Origin: Desulfovibrio sp. ZJ209
Lineage (GTDB): Bacteria; Desulfobacterota; Desulfovibrionia; Desulfovibrionales; Desulfovibrionaceae
Direction of reading: 5' to 3'
Assembly (NCBI RefSeq): GCF_011039135.1
Contig: NZ_JAAKEJ010000005.1
Coordinates: 1 to 64,000, forward strand
DNA length: 64,000 nucleotides
Position numbers and translations under genes: made by a program. The notes under the pieces were generated by a model, which worked only from the letters and a program-made list of their open reading frames with translations, searched no databases and was not told the DNA's origin. This document shows, in pieces, positions 6,015-16,571 of this stretch. Position 1 is the stretch's first letter. Every line of letters starts with the position of its first letter.

Positions 6015-8984
6015 CTACACGGCCTCGCGCAGGCTGCGGTAGATCTCGTCCGAGAAGATGCCCAGCACCTCGCGCTTGATCTCGTCGTTTTCCAGCAGCA
6101 GCGTGTAAAAGTCCTGGTTCTGCGCCAGCCCCTCGATGAGGGCGTCGTCCACGTCGTCGAAATAGGAAAACTCAAAATCCTTTTGCGTGTTGGTTTTCGC
6201 GCTGGTCCTGAGCCTGTCGGACTTCACGAGGATGTCCCGTATCTGGAGCATGGCCTTCACCACCACATCGTTGTCATAGTTCTTGCCGGTGCGGCTGTTG
6301 ATTTCGTCAATAATTTCCGAAAGGCGCTTCTCCTTGTCTTCCGTAAGGCCGAAGCGCTCGGCCGTGGGCAGTTTCACGACAGGCTTTGCCACAAGACGCG
6401 GCTCCGCATGCTCGTGCACCTTTTTCTGCACGAAGCCTGATGCCCGTATCTTGCCCGTGAGGTCAAAGCCCGGGCCGGAGTGGCGGATATCGATAAAGGC
6501 CAGCAGGTACTTGATGAAGTTATACTTCTTGTGCAGCTCCACATCCTCGAAGCAGGAGGCCTGCAACAAAAATTCATACAGCCGCACGAAGCTCCGCAGG
6601 AGCTGCATGCACTCCTCCTGCTTTTCCTCGTCATAGTGCTCCAGCAGTTTCCGGGTCTTTTCCAGAAAGAACGTGAGCTGCTGCTTCTGCTTGGCCGTGG
6701 CTTTCCCCGAATACAGGATGGCGTTGGCCGTTTCCACGTCCCCGGGGTCAAGGATGGCGTAGGCGTCGATCTGCGCCTCGAGGTCATAGATGGACTCCGG
6801 CGTCACCGAGCTGGCAAGCAGTGTGGCCGTGAAATAGGGCGCGAAGGCGGCCTTCATCTCGTCATAGCTGTTCACGAAGTCCAGCACAAAGGTCTTCTTG
6901 TCGTAGGGCGGCTTGATGCGGTTGAGGCGCGAGAGCGTCTGCACGGCGTTGACGCCCTTGAGCTTCTTCAGCACATACATGGCGCAGAGCTTGGCCTGGT
7001 CAAAGCCTGTCTGGTACTTGTTGGCCACCAGGAGCAGCTTGTTGCCCGGCTGGTCGAACATCTCCCGCGTCCGCGCCTCGGGGAAGCCGTTGAGCCCGGC
7101 CTCGGTGTATTCCGTGTCGTCGTGCGGCAGTTTCACCTTGCCGGAAAAGGCCACCAGCGCCTTCATGTCGTCATAGCCCTTGCGGCCGAGGTAGTCGCGC
7201 ACGGCCTGAAAATACTTGACCGCGGCCTGCCGCGAGGGCGTCACCACCATGGCCTTGGCGTTGCCGCCCAGCTCCCGCATGACCGAAGTGCGGAAATGCT
7301 CCACGATGACTTCCACGCGCTGGGCGATGTTGGTGTCGTGCAGCTCCACAAAGCGGGCTATCTGGCGCTTGGCCGCATTGGTCTTGTAGCGCGGATCCTC
7401 CTGAATGGCCTTGTTGATCTGGTAAAAGGTGGCGTATTCCGTATAGTTGCGGAGCACGTCAAGGATGAAGCCCTCCTCGATGGCCTGCTTCATGGAATAG
7501 AGGTGAAAGGCCTCGCGCTGGCCGTGCTCGTTGAGGCGGCCGAACAGCTGGAGCGTGGTGGCCTTGGGCGTGGCCGTGAAGGCGAAAATGGAGACATTGG
7601 GCTGCTTGCCGTTGCGCTCTATTTCCTTCCTGATCATGTCCTCCACGTCTTCCGGCACCTCGTCCCCGGCGCCGAGTGTCTTGGTCACGGCGCCCATCTC
7701 CCTGCCCGTGGTGGAGGAGTGGGCCTCGTCGATGATGACCGCGAAGCGCTTGCTCTTCAGGTCTTTCACCCTGTCCACGATGTAGGGGAATTTCTGGATG
7801 GTGGTGGCGATGATCTTGGTGTTGCCCTCAAGCGCCAGGCGCAGGTCTTCGGAGGTGCACCTGTCGTCCAGCACCTTGATCTGGCCGGACTTGTGCCGGA
7901 GAGCGGTGATGGCCTCCTGCAACTGGCGGTCAACGATGACGCGGTCGGTCATGATGACCACATTGTCGAAAACGGGCCTGTCGTCCGCGTCGTGCAGGTC
8001 GGCCAGGCGGTAGGCCAGCCACGCGATGGTCTTGGTCTTGCCGGAGCCCGCGCTGTGCTGGATGAGGTAGTTGAGGGCCGTGCCGTTGGCGCGCACATCG
8101 GCGAGCAGCTTGCGGATGGCGTCAAGCTGGTGATAGCGCGGGAAGATGAGGTTCTCCACCACCTCCTTCCTGCCCGTGGCCCCGTCCTCGCGCTCCTCCA
8201 CGTCCACGAGCATGAAGCGGCTGATGAGGTCGAGGATGGTGTCCTTCTTGAGGATGTCCTCCCACATGTAGGCGACGCTGAACTTGTCCGGCTGGGCCGG
8301 ATTGCCCGCGCCCGCGTTGACGCCTTCGCCGTCGCCCCTGTTGAAGGGCAAAAAGACCGTGGCCTCGCCGTTGAGGCGCGTGGTCATGTGCACCTCGGAG
8401 AGGTCCATGGCGAAGTTGACGAGGGTGCCGGCCTTGAAGCGGAAAAGGCGCGTTGCGGGGTTTCGCTCCATGCGGAACTGGTAGATGGCGTCCTCAAAGG
8501 ACTGGCCGGCATGGTTGCACTTGAGCTCAAAGGCCATGATGGCGAGGCCGTTGAGGAAAACCACCACGTCCACGCGCTCTTTCTCGCTGGCCCAGACCTC
8601 CTCCATGACGGAAAAGATGTTCTGCCCGTGCTTGCGGCTCAAGGCCGGGTTGAAGGAGGTGGCCGGCTTCGTGTACATGAGCTCGAGCTTGTGGTTGGCG
8701 ATCTCGATGCCGCCCCGGAGCACATGGAGCAGGCTGCCGCGCTTTTTCGTGGCCTCGGCGTTGATGTGGGCGACGATGGTCTCTTCCAGCGCATCCTTGT
8801 ATATCTTGCGCAGGGCGGCCATGGCGTCCGGCTGCGTCTCGCTGAGGAAGCGGAAAAGCAGCTCGCGGTCCATGGCGAACCTGGGGTCATAGTGGGAGGC
8901 CTTGCGCACAACAAAGCCGCTATCCTGTTCCAGCCGCTCCAGAAGGTACTTCTGGTAGTCTTTTTCGGAGAGGATGCTGTTCAC
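6015..8984 (-). CDS. hsdR: Type I restriction enzyme, R subunit (HsdR)
   Basis: This is the motor and nuclease subunit. It translocates DNA from an unmodified target and cuts at a distance, working with HsdM and HsdS. The order is typical: an N-terminal PD-(D/E)xK nuclease (D139, then E153-L-K155 in AFELK), Walker A SAGSGKT at 311-317, DEAH at 419-422, a TATP motif, a RecA-like second domain and a helical C-terminus. Its 989 residues match full-length HsdR. The GTG start overlaps the hsdS stop as GTGA, so translation is coupled. There are no frameshifts, unlike the nearby mobility genes. GC content resembles the core genome, suggesting long residence or a GC-rich donor. Confidence 0.95.
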   Translation of the reverse strand: MNSILSEKDYQKYLLERLEQDSGFVVRKASHYDPRFAMDRELLFRFLSETQPDAMAALRKIYKDALEETIVAHINAEATKKRGSLLHVLRGGIEIANHKLELMYTKPATSFNPALSRKHGQNIFSVMEEVWASEKERVDVVVFLNGLAIMAFELKCNHAGQSFEDAIYQFRMERNPATRLFRFKAGTLVNFAMDLSEVHMTTRLNGEATVFLPFNRGDGEGVNAGAGNPAQPDKFSVAYMWEDILKKDTILDLISRFMLVDVEEREDGATGRKEVVENLIFPRYHQLDAIRKLLADVRANGTALNYLIQHSAGSGKTKTIAWLAYRLADLHDADDRPVFDNVVIMTDRVIVDRQLQEAITALRHKSGQIKVLDDRCTSEDLRLALEGNTKIIATTIQKFPYIVDRVKDLKSKRFAVIIDEAHSSTTGREMGAVTKTLGAGDEVPEDVEDMIRKEIERNGKQPNVSIFAFTATPKATTLQLFGRLNEHGQREAFHLYSMKQAIEEGFILDVLRNYTEYATFYQINKAIQEDPRYKTNAAKRQIARFVELHDTNIAQRVEVIVEHFRTSVMRELGGNAKAMVVTPSRQAAVKYFQAVRDYLGRKGYDDMKALVAFSGKVKLPHDDTEYTEAGLNGFPEARTREMFDQPGNKLLLVANKYQTGFDQAKLCAMYVLKKLKGVNAVQTLSRLNRIKPPYDKKTFVLDFVNSYDEMKAAFAPYFTATLLASSVTPESIYDLEAQIDAYAILDPGDVETANAILYSGKATAKQKQQLTFFLEKTRKLLEHYDEEKQEECMQLLRSFVRLYEFLLQASCFEDVELHKKYNFIKYLLAFIDIRHSGPGFDLTGKIRASGFVQKKVHEHAEPRLVAKPVVKLPTAERFGLTEDKEKRLSEIIDEINSRTGKNYDNDVVVKAMLQIRDILVKSDRLRTSAKTNTQKDFEFSYFDDVDDALIEGLAQNQDFYTLLLENDEIKREVLGIFSDEIYRSLREAV

Positions 8985-10300
8985 GAGGCCGGAACCTCCT
9001 TCTTGCCGGTGACGTATTCAAAGATGAGGGATTTTTTGTAGTCGGCCAGGGTTTCGAGCTGGGCCTGCTTGCCGGCTATGGTAGTGTCAATTTCAGCGCA
9101 TTTCTTATCAAGAAATGCTGCAATCGCGGCCTGTTCTTCCAAGGGAGGCTCCACCATGATGATATTCTTCATATCCTGCCAGCCCGTTGTCCACAGGTCA
9201 TCCACGATACCGTGGCCCCAGCGATAAAATTCTTCCGCAAATCCTGTGGTGTGAAATAGCCAATTGTAATATTTTGGATTCATTTTTCCTATCGGATAGA
9301 GTACAGTATTAATGAGGGAAACCGAACCATCATATTCAGAAATTCCACACGAACCGCGCCTGTCTGAGCGACTGTTGATTACAAAATCCCCTGTTCTCAC
9401 TAACTTTCTATCATCATGAGCATTTGTTTTTGCTGCTGTGTCAAGCTGCGGCACTATGCCGAATTTTGTCACGGAAAGCGGCTGATACTCACGGTCACTT
9501 ACTTTTTCCATGCGCAAAGCATATAAACTGCCAATCCTGGCAAGCTTCCAAGCAGATGGAATTTCGCCAAGCCACTCAATTCCGCTGTCCCGCATTTTCG
9601 CGTCAGGGTTCAGCCCCTTTGTTACCGCTTCGGTGATAACGCTGCGCTTGTACTGCTCCAGCGTGTTGATTTGCGTCTGGATGTCGTCGGTGAGGGCGTC
9701 GATTTCGGCGCACTTGGCGTCAAGAAAACTGACAATAATTTTCTGCTGGTCAACAGGAGGATAATACATCCTCTCTTTTGCCAGCATCAAGCCAAGATCA
9801 ATATTTTGAATTCCTGTAGTTTGGTTGATATAAAATGGAGAGCATCGGCAGGAATACCACGCCCTCAACCAAAATTCCGCATACTCGGAAATAACAATTT
9901 TTCCATTAAATCTCAGCCGTTCCATAAAATTGGCAAACAGCGCCTGATACTCTTTATCAAATATAACCGCGCGGCCAACCGGGGTTTTTTCACCCCCGCC
10001 TGATTTTTCTATTAATATGTCTCCTTTTTCCAACATGAGCCGCTTTACTTGTGCTTCAGGATACAGCCTCTTTGTCAAAGTGTTTATATCACAATTCTTG
10101 AATATTCCTTTTTCATAATCAAAATCCGCTATTCGCAGGCAAATCGTCCCTTCCTCTTCCTCCCGGGCATTTTCACCCCATGCGCCAGCGTCCCTTGCTA
10201 TTATGAGGTGTCGGATAGTATCGTTTTTCCAATGACAGGGCACCTGTCCAATCCACTCCACCCCGCTCTCCTTCATCTCCCCCATTTCCGCCCCCCTCAC
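8981..10300 (-). CDS. hsdS: Type I restriction-modification specificity subunit (HsdS)
   Basis: HsdS recognises the bipartite DNA target for both methylation and cleavage. The 439-residue protein has two target-recognition domains, each followed by the conserved coiled-coil spacer (FLDAKCAEIDALTDDI near residue 190, and FLDKKCAEIDTTIAGK near the end). Each domain opens with a WIGQVP/WLGEIP-type motif. The recognition-domain coding, about 9,150-9,500 and 9,780-10,150, is visibly more AT-rich than the spacers, as expected where recognition domains are swapped. The GTG start overlaps the hsdM stop as GTGA. An internal ATG 15 bases downstream is an alternative start. The target sequence cannot be read from the protein. 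Confidence 0.93.
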   Translation of the reverse strand: MRGAEMGEMKESGVEWIGQVPCHWKNDTIRHLIIARDAGAWGENAREEEEGTICLRIADFDYEKGIFKNCDINTLTKRLYPEAQVKRLMLEKGDILIEKSGGGEKTPVGRAVIFDKEYQALFANFMERLRFNGKIVISEYAEFWLRAWYSCRCSPFYINQTTGIQNIDLGLMLAKERMYYPPVDQQKIIVSFLDAKCAEIDALTDDIQTQINTLEQYKRSVITEAVTKGLNPDAKMRDSGIEWLGEIPSAWKLARIGSLYALRMEKVSDREYQPLSVTKFGIVPQLDTAAKTNAHDDRKLVRTGDFVINSRSDRRGSCGISEYDGSVSLINTVLYPIGKMNPKYYNWLFHTTGFAEEFYRWGHGIVDDLWTTGWQDMKNIIMVEPPLEEQAAIAAFLDKKCAEIDTTIAGKQAQLETLADYKKSLIFEYVTGKKEVPAS

Positions 10301-12387
10301 TCAAACAGCCGCGCCACGCGCTCCGAGACGGAAAGCTCCAGTTCCATGAACTTCGCCTTCAGCTCCTCGCTGGGCGCGGGCCGCTGGTACCTGTAAAAAT
10401 AGCGGGTGAAGGGAATCTCCGCGCCGGTCTTGACGACGGGCTTTTTCGCGCCCGGGTTTTCCTCAAAAAACGCTTTCGCGTCCGGCACGTGGGGCAGCAC
10501 CTCGCGGGCCATGTAGGTGTCGATGTCCTCCTCGTATTTCACGAGCTCGGTGTCTTTCGTCTCCTTGTCGTAGATGACGCAGCCATGCTTGTCCTTCTGG
10601 ATCTCGGCCTGCTTGTCCATGACCGAGAGGCCGTCGGCCATGCGGTCCAGCAGCTTCTTCTCCACGTCAAGGCCGGCGAGCGCCTTTTTCAGCACGGGCA
10701 GGAAGGCTCCCGGGCTTTTGTACACATTGGCGCCCGCCGCCTTGCGCAGGGCGGCCACGATGGCGTCGAAGAGCGACTTGTTTTCCTTGTATGCCGCGAG
10801 CTTCTTGGCCTCCTTGCCGGTCAGCTCCTCCGCGTTCTCCAGCTCCTCCACCTTGGCGGCGTCCCAGAGCGGCGCGAGGCCGCCGTTGGCCAGCATGGCG
10901 TCGACGCGCTCCTCCGTTATGGCGTAGTTGCGTTGCAGGGGCTGCATCACCGTATATTCGCGGTAGAGAAATTCCTCATTGGGAAAAATTTTGCAAAATT
11001 CGCCGGGCGTGAAGTCGGCGTACAGTTTCGTTATGGCCGCGCGGTCTTCGGCCGTAATCTCGTTCCGCTTGTTGCCGAGAGCCTTGCGCAGCTTGTGGAA
11101 AAAGGAGGTGGCGTCGATGAGCTGCACGCGGCCCCTGCGCGCCGGCCGCTTGTTCTTGGAGATCACCCAGATATAGGTGGCGATGCCGGTGTTGTAGAAA
11201 AGGTCGGTGGGCAGGGCGATGATGGCCTCGATGAGGTCTTGCTCCAAAAGCCAGCGGCGGATCTGGCTCTCGCCCGAGGCCGTGGCGCCGGTGAAAAGCG
11301 GGCTGCCGTTCTCGATGATGGCGGCGCGCCCGAGGCGGTCGTCCAGCTTGTCCACCGCCGACTGCACGAAGAGCAGCTGCATGTCGCCCGAGCCGGGGAG
11401 CCCGGCGGCCCAGCGGCTGCCGTGGCGGCCGTGCTCGGCGATGACGGCGTGCTCCACACCCTCGGCCGCGTCCTTGCCGCCCCAGGGCGTGCCGAAGGGC
11501 GGGTTCTCGAGCACGAAGCGCATCTTCGTGTCAACGAAACGGTCGGCGAGCATGGTGTCCTGAAAGCAGATGTTCTCCGCGTTCTGGCCCTTGATAAGCA
11601 TCTCGGCGAGGCACACGGCGTAGGACTCGGGGTTGATCTCCTGCCCGAAGAGGCGCACGTCCGCCGTTGGGTTGTAGCGCCGGATGAAGTTGTACGCCGT
11701 GGAGAGCATGCCGCCGGTGCCGCAGGCCTGATCGAGCACGGTGATGACCTTGCCGTCCTCAAATATGTCGTCGCAGCCCTCGGCGAGGAGGATGTTGACC
11801 ATGAGCCGGATGATGTCGCGGCCGGTGTAGTGGTCGCCGGCCTCCGCATTTTCAGAGAATTTGCGGATAAGCTCCTCGAAGATGTAGCCCATCTTCACGT
11901 TGTCGATTGTGCGCGGGTCGAGGTCGAGCTCCGAGAAGGCCTTGACCACGCTGAGCAGCCGGTTGTTCTTGTCCATCTTGTCTATCTGGCGGGCGAAATC
12001 GAGGCTGCGGATGATGTCCTGGATATTGGCGGAAAAGCCCTCGATATAGGCCTTGAAATTGGCGGCCAGGTGGTCGGGGTCGTTGACGAGGCGGGCGAGG
12101 TCGAAGCCGCTGGTATTGTAGAACGGATAGCCGGACACGCGGTACATGGCCTTGGCCGGCCAGCCGGGCTTTTCCTTGTGTTTGGCGAGCACCGCCTCCT
12201 TCGTGGGCGCCAGCGCGCACTCGAAGCGGCGGATGATGGTCATGGGGATGATGACATCCTTGTACTTGTCGCTCTGGTAGGTGCCGCGCAGCTTGTTGGC
12301 GATGGACCAGATGAAGTTGGCCTCGGTGGTGACATCCACGGGGGCGTCGTCCCACATGACGTCGGGCTTTTTGGGGTCGGGGGCCAT
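10297..12387 (-). CDS. hsdM: Type I restriction-modification N6-adenine methyltransferase (HsdM)
   Basis: The protein methylates adenines at the HsdS target and is essential for both host protection and the restriction complex. The 696 residues comprise the HsdM N-terminal helical domain (from ANFIWSIANKLRG), the SAM-binding motif DQACGTGG at 219-226, the catalytic NPPF at 295-298 and a long C-terminal helical region. The start at ATG 12387 is preceded by GGAGGA. It is the first gene of the hsdMSR operon. Upstream lies an AT-rich gap and the divergent SIR2-NTPase gene. Confidence 0.95.
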   Translation of the reverse strand: MAPDPKKPDVMWDDAPVDVTTEANFIWSIANKLRGTYQSDKYKDVIIPMTIIRRFECALAPTKEAVLAKHKEKPGWPAKAMYRVSGYPFYNTSGFDLARLVNDPDHLAANFKAYIEGFSANIQDIIRSLDFARQIDKMDKNNRLLSVVKAFSELDLDPRTIDNVKMGYIFEELIRKFSENAEAGDHYTGRDIIRLMVNILLAEGCDDIFEDGKVITVLDQACGTGGMLSTAYNFIRRYNPTADVRLFGQEINPESYAVCLAEMLIKGQNAENICFQDTMLADRFVDTKMRFVLENPPFGTPWGGKDAAEGVEHAVIAEHGRHGSRWAAGLPGSGDMQLLFVQSAVDKLDDRLGRAAIIENGSPLFTGATASGESQIRRWLLEQDLIEAIIALPTDLFYNTGIATYIWVISKNKRPARRGRVQLIDATSFFHKLRKALGNKRNEITAEDRAAITKLYADFTPGEFCKIFPNEEFLYREYTVMQPLQRNYAITEERVDAMLANGGLAPLWDAAKVEELENAEELTGKEAKKLAAYKENKSLFDAIVAALRKAAGANVYKSPGAFLPVLKKALAGLDVEKKLLDRMADGLSVMDKQAEIQKDKHGCVIYDKETKDTELVKYEEDIDTYMAREVLPHVPDAKAFFEENPGAKKPVVKTGAEIPFTRYFYRYQRPAPSEELKAKFMELELSVSERVARLFE

Positions 12388-12875
12388 GCTTCCTCCAGAT
12401 GCGGCAGGGGCTCGGGGGCGCGAACATCGCCAAGAATGCCAGACTTAGGCCGCGAGGTCGAGCGGAAAAGGCGCCGGGGCAACCATACCCGAGTACTCAT
12501 GTCTAATACTTGGTTTAATAAGTAGCTGAGTGACATCTTAACAATCTTTATTCTCAGCAATCATTAATAATAGTCAAAATATCTTTAATTTTACATTACT
12601 GCCTAAATAAAAACGGAAGAATAAACTTTCTTTAATAAATAAAATAAGTAGGTTATATAAAAATAAATGGTGTCAATCAAAAATGCTCGCAGATAACTGC
12701 TTGATTCCAAATTTGAAAAGGGATAACAAATTAAAAAATATAAAAAATTTTATATATAAATTTATAATATTTCAATGGGTTGAACATAATGGGAACTCTC
12801 ATTTTCAATTAATGAATATGAAAAACGCCAGAAATTGATGAGTAATAATCCATATATTAAAAAAGGAGAAAGAAA
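12388..12875. other. AT-rich intergenic region between hsdM and the SIR2-NTPase gene
   Basis: No convincing gene is visible in these 488 bases. Composition switches abruptly near 12,500 from GC-rich hsdM leader to DNA of roughly 20% GC. There is a palindromic A/T tract near 12,745-12,770. The region should hold divergent promoters. TTGTTA with TATTAA at an 18-base spacing, minus strand around 12,515-12,545, is one weak candidate for hsdM. The sharp switch marks the left edge of the foreign segment. Confidence 0.6.
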
Positions 12876-15245
12876 ATGTCTAAAATATCAATACTTCACG
12901 AAGATGAAGGAATTAATAAAATTGTAAGCATAATGTATAATAATTTATTAATTCCCATTTTTGGTTCAGGTATAACATTTGGTAGCAGTGCCAAGAAATA
13001 TTCAGTTCCTAATGGGGATGAGGCAACTGAAATAATGAAAAAATTAATTTATAACTATAGACCTGACTTAAAAAAAGATATTTCTGATGCAAACTTTAAT
13101 AGTACATCTGATTTTTTCTATAAGTGTGTTCCTGAAGAAGCAAGAAAAGATTTTTTTAGAGATTATTTCACCAGTGTTATAATGGAAGGTGAAAGAAAAG
13201 AAATTATAAATTTTGAATGGCCATATGCTTATACTATAAATATTGATGATGGTATAGAATCAAATTCAAACTTTAATGCTGTTTATCCCTATAATAGAAT
13301 TAAGAGGCCAAATACAGAAGTCAAACTCCTATACAAACTTCATGGTGATGCATATAATGAAGTAATTTACGATTCAAAAGAAAATATTGCATTTAGTTAT
13401 AAGCAATATATTAATGTATTAAGGAATCCAGAAAATAAAGATTTTTAAGAATTTATTAAATCTGATTTCATTGAAAAAAATATTATTTATATTGGATGTA
13501 GTTTAAAAGATGAGAAAGATTTAGAAATAATTTTTGATGAGGTTTCAGATAAAGTTTTAGATAATATGCGCATTATTATAAAAGATTATGATGTCTCCTC
13601 AGCAGAACTATTATTACTTGAAAATTATGGTATAAATACTATCATTAAAATTGATGACTACAGAGTTTTCTTTGAAAAATGGATAAAGATATATAATAAT
13701 GAAATGACAAAAAATAAAGTATCCAAATATAAATATATCAATCCGAAAATAGATATTATCACTGATAAAAAAGATGCTATAGATAAATTTTGCAGAAATA
13801 CGATTTTTGATTATAATGATAACAAATTTATAGTTAGCGATCTTATTATTGAAAGGAAGGCTTTTAGAGAATTAGCTGAAAAAATCAATCATAATTCCTG
13901 TTTCCTTTTGCTCGGAAGAAGATTCAGCGGAAAAACCGCCATTATGGCTACAATTTGTAAAAAATTAAAAAGTTTCTCGCACATTATTTTCCCCTCAAAT
14001 GAAACGTGTGATGAAAGAACAATAGGGGAATTATTATCTTCTGAAACTAATACAATATTTTTATTTGATAGCAATTCATTATCCTCAGAAGCTTATTTAA
14101 CAGTTGTTAATTCGCGAGATAAAATAAAAAAGAATAATAATAAAGTAATCTTCTTCGCTAACTCGAACGATAATTTTATTGTTGAACATTTAGATGTCGA
14201 AGTCATCAGAATTTATAATAAATTTTATAAAAAAAATGATCATCCTTCATTCAATGAACTCAATGATTTTAATAAAAAGGCCAATAAATATGGATTAAAC
14301 AATAGACGATGGGGAGATACAAACCTTGATTATTTAAACTATATTCATCAAACCCAAAAAATAACTACTTCAATAGATGATGTGATAAAAAATAATCTTA
14401 CACTCGATGAAAAAGTTATATTTATTTTATTGTGCGCATGCGATAAAATTTATTATAGTGGTTTATTATCATTTGGATTATATCCAAAAGATATTAAATC
14501 CATTGTTGATAGATTTACACCTTTTTTGGAGGTTGAGCCTGTTAAAGTAAATGAATATATGTCTCATTCTTCTCATAAATTAGTACATAATAGTAAGCTA
14601 GTATTACTTAATAAATTAAAAGAACTAGATAATGATGATATTCGTTACTGTATTGAATATATTGTAAAAACATATCATGACAATAAGTCAAAATTTAGGC
14701 TATATATTGAAGTAATCCTCTTTGACACATTAAATCAAATTTTCGGTGGAAAAAGTGGAGCCGGTCATCTTATATATAGTGTATATGAAAGGCTTGAGCA
14801 TCTTTTATCAAATGATTTACATTATTGGTTGCAAAGAGCAAAAAGTATATATAGGCCTTTTCCAAAAGAATATGACAAGCTTAGAGAGGCTTATCAATAT
14901 ACGAAAAAGGTTTATAATGATTCTCGTGAAAATTCACCATTATATATAAAAGGAGCACTATCAACTGCTTTAATATCATCTCTCCTCTATTTTATGGAAA
15001 ATGATTCTCGATAAAAAATTTTATATGGTCGTGAGGTAATCAATTTAGCTCATGAAGTTATTTATTCAAATCATTTTAACAATCCAAGGACAGGTTTAAA
15101 AAATGAATTAGAGGGCAGTATTAATAGGAAAAACGCTCTTGATTTAATTATAGCGATTTGTGACGAATATATTCGTTCAAACCCTTATGGAGATTTATAT
15201 TCTTCAGCTAATGAAATTATTACTGAACTGCGAAAGATTAAATAG
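12876..15245 (+). pseudogene. SIR2-like plus P-loop NTPase defence-type protein, with two in-frame TAA codons
   Basis: One frame runs from ATG 12876 (AAGGAG upstream) to TAG 15243-15245, 789 codons, broken only by TAA at 13446-13448 (codon 191) and at 15012-15014 (codon 713). Residues 20-230 resemble a SIR2-like NADase: PIFGSGITFG, TINIDDGIE, KLHGD with the catalytic His, and IYIGCSLKDEKD. Around residue 345 is a P-loop, LLLGRRFSGKTAI, then a Walker B-like IFLFDS, followed by a long helical C-terminus. SIR2 joined to a STAND-like NTPase is the architecture of several anti-phage proteins, such as Avs and DSR types, that deplete NAD+ on infection. Exact family membership is inference. GC is about 25%, against roughly 65% around it, and it lies beside a restriction operon. 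The fragments 12876-13448 and 13566-15014 are the open pieces. The second has no good ribosome-binding site. Confidence 0.75.
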
Positions 15246-15301
15246 ATATATAAGTGACTGTCCGATTTCACTCTCTTCCCCCCGCCCATCCGTCTGCGGG
15301 C

Positions 15302-15330
15302 TTGCGCCCTGAAAAGAATTGAAGGATACT
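15302..15330 (+). promoter_or_regulatory. Candidate promoter of argGH
   Basis: TTGCGC (15302-15307) and GATACT (15325-15330) are separated by 17 bases, 28 bases before the argG start. The boxes match the sigma-70 consensus at 3 and 4 of 6 positions. No arginine-operator palindrome was recognised. Confidence 0.4.
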
Positions 15331-15357
15331 GCGGGGCCAACGCAAAGGGAGTGCAAC

Positions 15358-16563
15358 ATGCCTGACATCAAGAAAGTGGTCCTTGCCTATTCCGGGGGGC
15401 TCGATACCTCCGTCATCCTCAAATGGCTCATCGTCACCTACGGCTGCGAGGTCATCACCGTCACCGCAGACCTCGGCCAGCCCGAAGACCTCGCCGGCGT
15501 GGAGGAAAAGGCCCTGCGCACCGGCGCCTCCAAGGCCTATGTGCTCGACCTGCGCGAGGAGCTGGCGCGGGATTTCATCTTCCCCATGAACCGGGCGGCG
15601 GCGCGCTATGAAAACCGCTACATGCTCGGCACCTCCATCGCCCGGCCCTGCATCACCAAGGCCCTCATCGAGGTGGCCCGCGCCGAGGGCGCGGACGCCA
15701 TCGCCCACGGCGCCACCGGCAAGGGGAATGACCAGGTGCGCTTCGAGTTCGCCGCCAAGGCCCTCGCGCCGGAGATCCGGGTCATCGCGCCCTGGCGCGA
15801 GTGGGATCTCATGTCGCGCACGGCGCTCAACGCCTTCGCCGAAAAGCACGGCATCCCCATTTCCAAGGGCGCCAAGCGCTACAGCATGGACGCCAACATG
15901 CTGCACACGAGCTTCGAGGGCAGCGAATTGGAAGACCCGGGCAACGCGCCGCACGAATCCTGCCACGAGCGCTGCGTGCCCGTGGAGGAGGCGCCGGACA
16001 CGCCCGAGATCATCGAAGTGGGCTTCGAGCGGGGCAACCCGGTCTCGGTCAACGGCGAGCGCCTGTCGCCCTACGAGATCATCCGCACGCTCGCCGAAAT
16101 GGCCGGCCGCAACGGCATCGGCCGCGACGACATGGTGGAAAACCGCTATGTGGGCATGAAGTGCCGCGGCGTGTATGAAAACCCGGCCGGCACCCTGCTC
16201 TTCGCGCTGCACCGCGACCTCGAGGGCATCTGCATGGACCGCGAAATGCTCGCCATCCGCGACATGCTGGCCGTGCCCTATTCCCACGCGGTCTACAACG
16301 GCTACTGGTTCTCGCCCGAGCGCGAGGCCATGCAGGCCTTTTTTGACAAGTCGCAGGAAAATGTCACAGGCACCGTGCGCGCCAAGCTCTACAAGGGCGG
16401 CGTGTGGCCGCTGGCCCGCACCTCGCCCACCTCGCTCTTCTCCGAGGATCTGGCCACCTTCGAGGGCGGCAACTACGACCACAAGGACGCGGCCGGCTTC
16501 ATCCGCCTGAACGGGCTGCGCCTCGGCCTTTTCGCCGCCGTGCGCGACCGCGCGGGCAAGTAG
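15358..16563 (+). CDS. argG: Argininosuccinate synthase
   Basis: ArgG joins citrulline and aspartate using ATP to make argininosuccinate, the penultimate step of arginine synthesis in the cytoplasm. The 401-residue product has the N-type ATP pyrophosphatase loop YSGGLDTSV near the N-terminus, the conserved [13 protein letters not shown] segment and a full C-terminal domain. ATG 15358 was chosen because AGGGAG precedes it and family members begin about 10 residues before the P-loop. argH follows after 8 bases, so the two are an operon. Confidence 0.97.
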   Translation: MPDIKKVVLAYSGGLDTSVILKWLIVTYGCEVITVTADLGQPEDLAGVEEKALRTGASKAYVLDLREELARDFIFPMNRAAARYENRYMLGTSIARPCITKALIEVARAEGADAIAHGATGKGNDQVRFEFAAKALAPEIRVIAPWREWDLMSRTALNAFAEKHGIPISKGAKRYSMDANMLHTSFEGSELEDPGNAPHESCHERCVPVEEAPDTPEIIEVGFERGNPVSVNGERLSPYEIIRTLAEMAGRNGIGRDDMVENRYVGMKCRGVYENPAGTLLFALHRDLEGICMDREMLAIRDMLAVPYSHAVYNGYWFSPEREAMQAFFDKSQENVTGTVRAKLYKGGVWPLARTSPTSLFSEDLATFEGGNYDHKDAAGFIRLNGLRLGLFAAVRDRAGK

Positions 16564-16571
16564 GGGAAAGG

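Noticed and set aside
6480..9041. Plus-strand ORF of 853 codons opposite hsdR
   Set aside because: Antisense shadow; hsdR motifs are on the minus strand and no ribosome-binding site or domain supports this frame.
10489..12525. Plus-strand ORF of 678 codons opposite hsdM
   Set aside because: Antisense shadow of hsdM with repetitive Leu/Val/Gly/His composition.
5259..15300. A genomic island inserted at the 3' end of tRNA-Ser
   Set aside because: I looked for a second copy of the tRNA-Ser 3' end near 12,500 and 15,250 and found none; no intact or broken integrase faces this tRNA.
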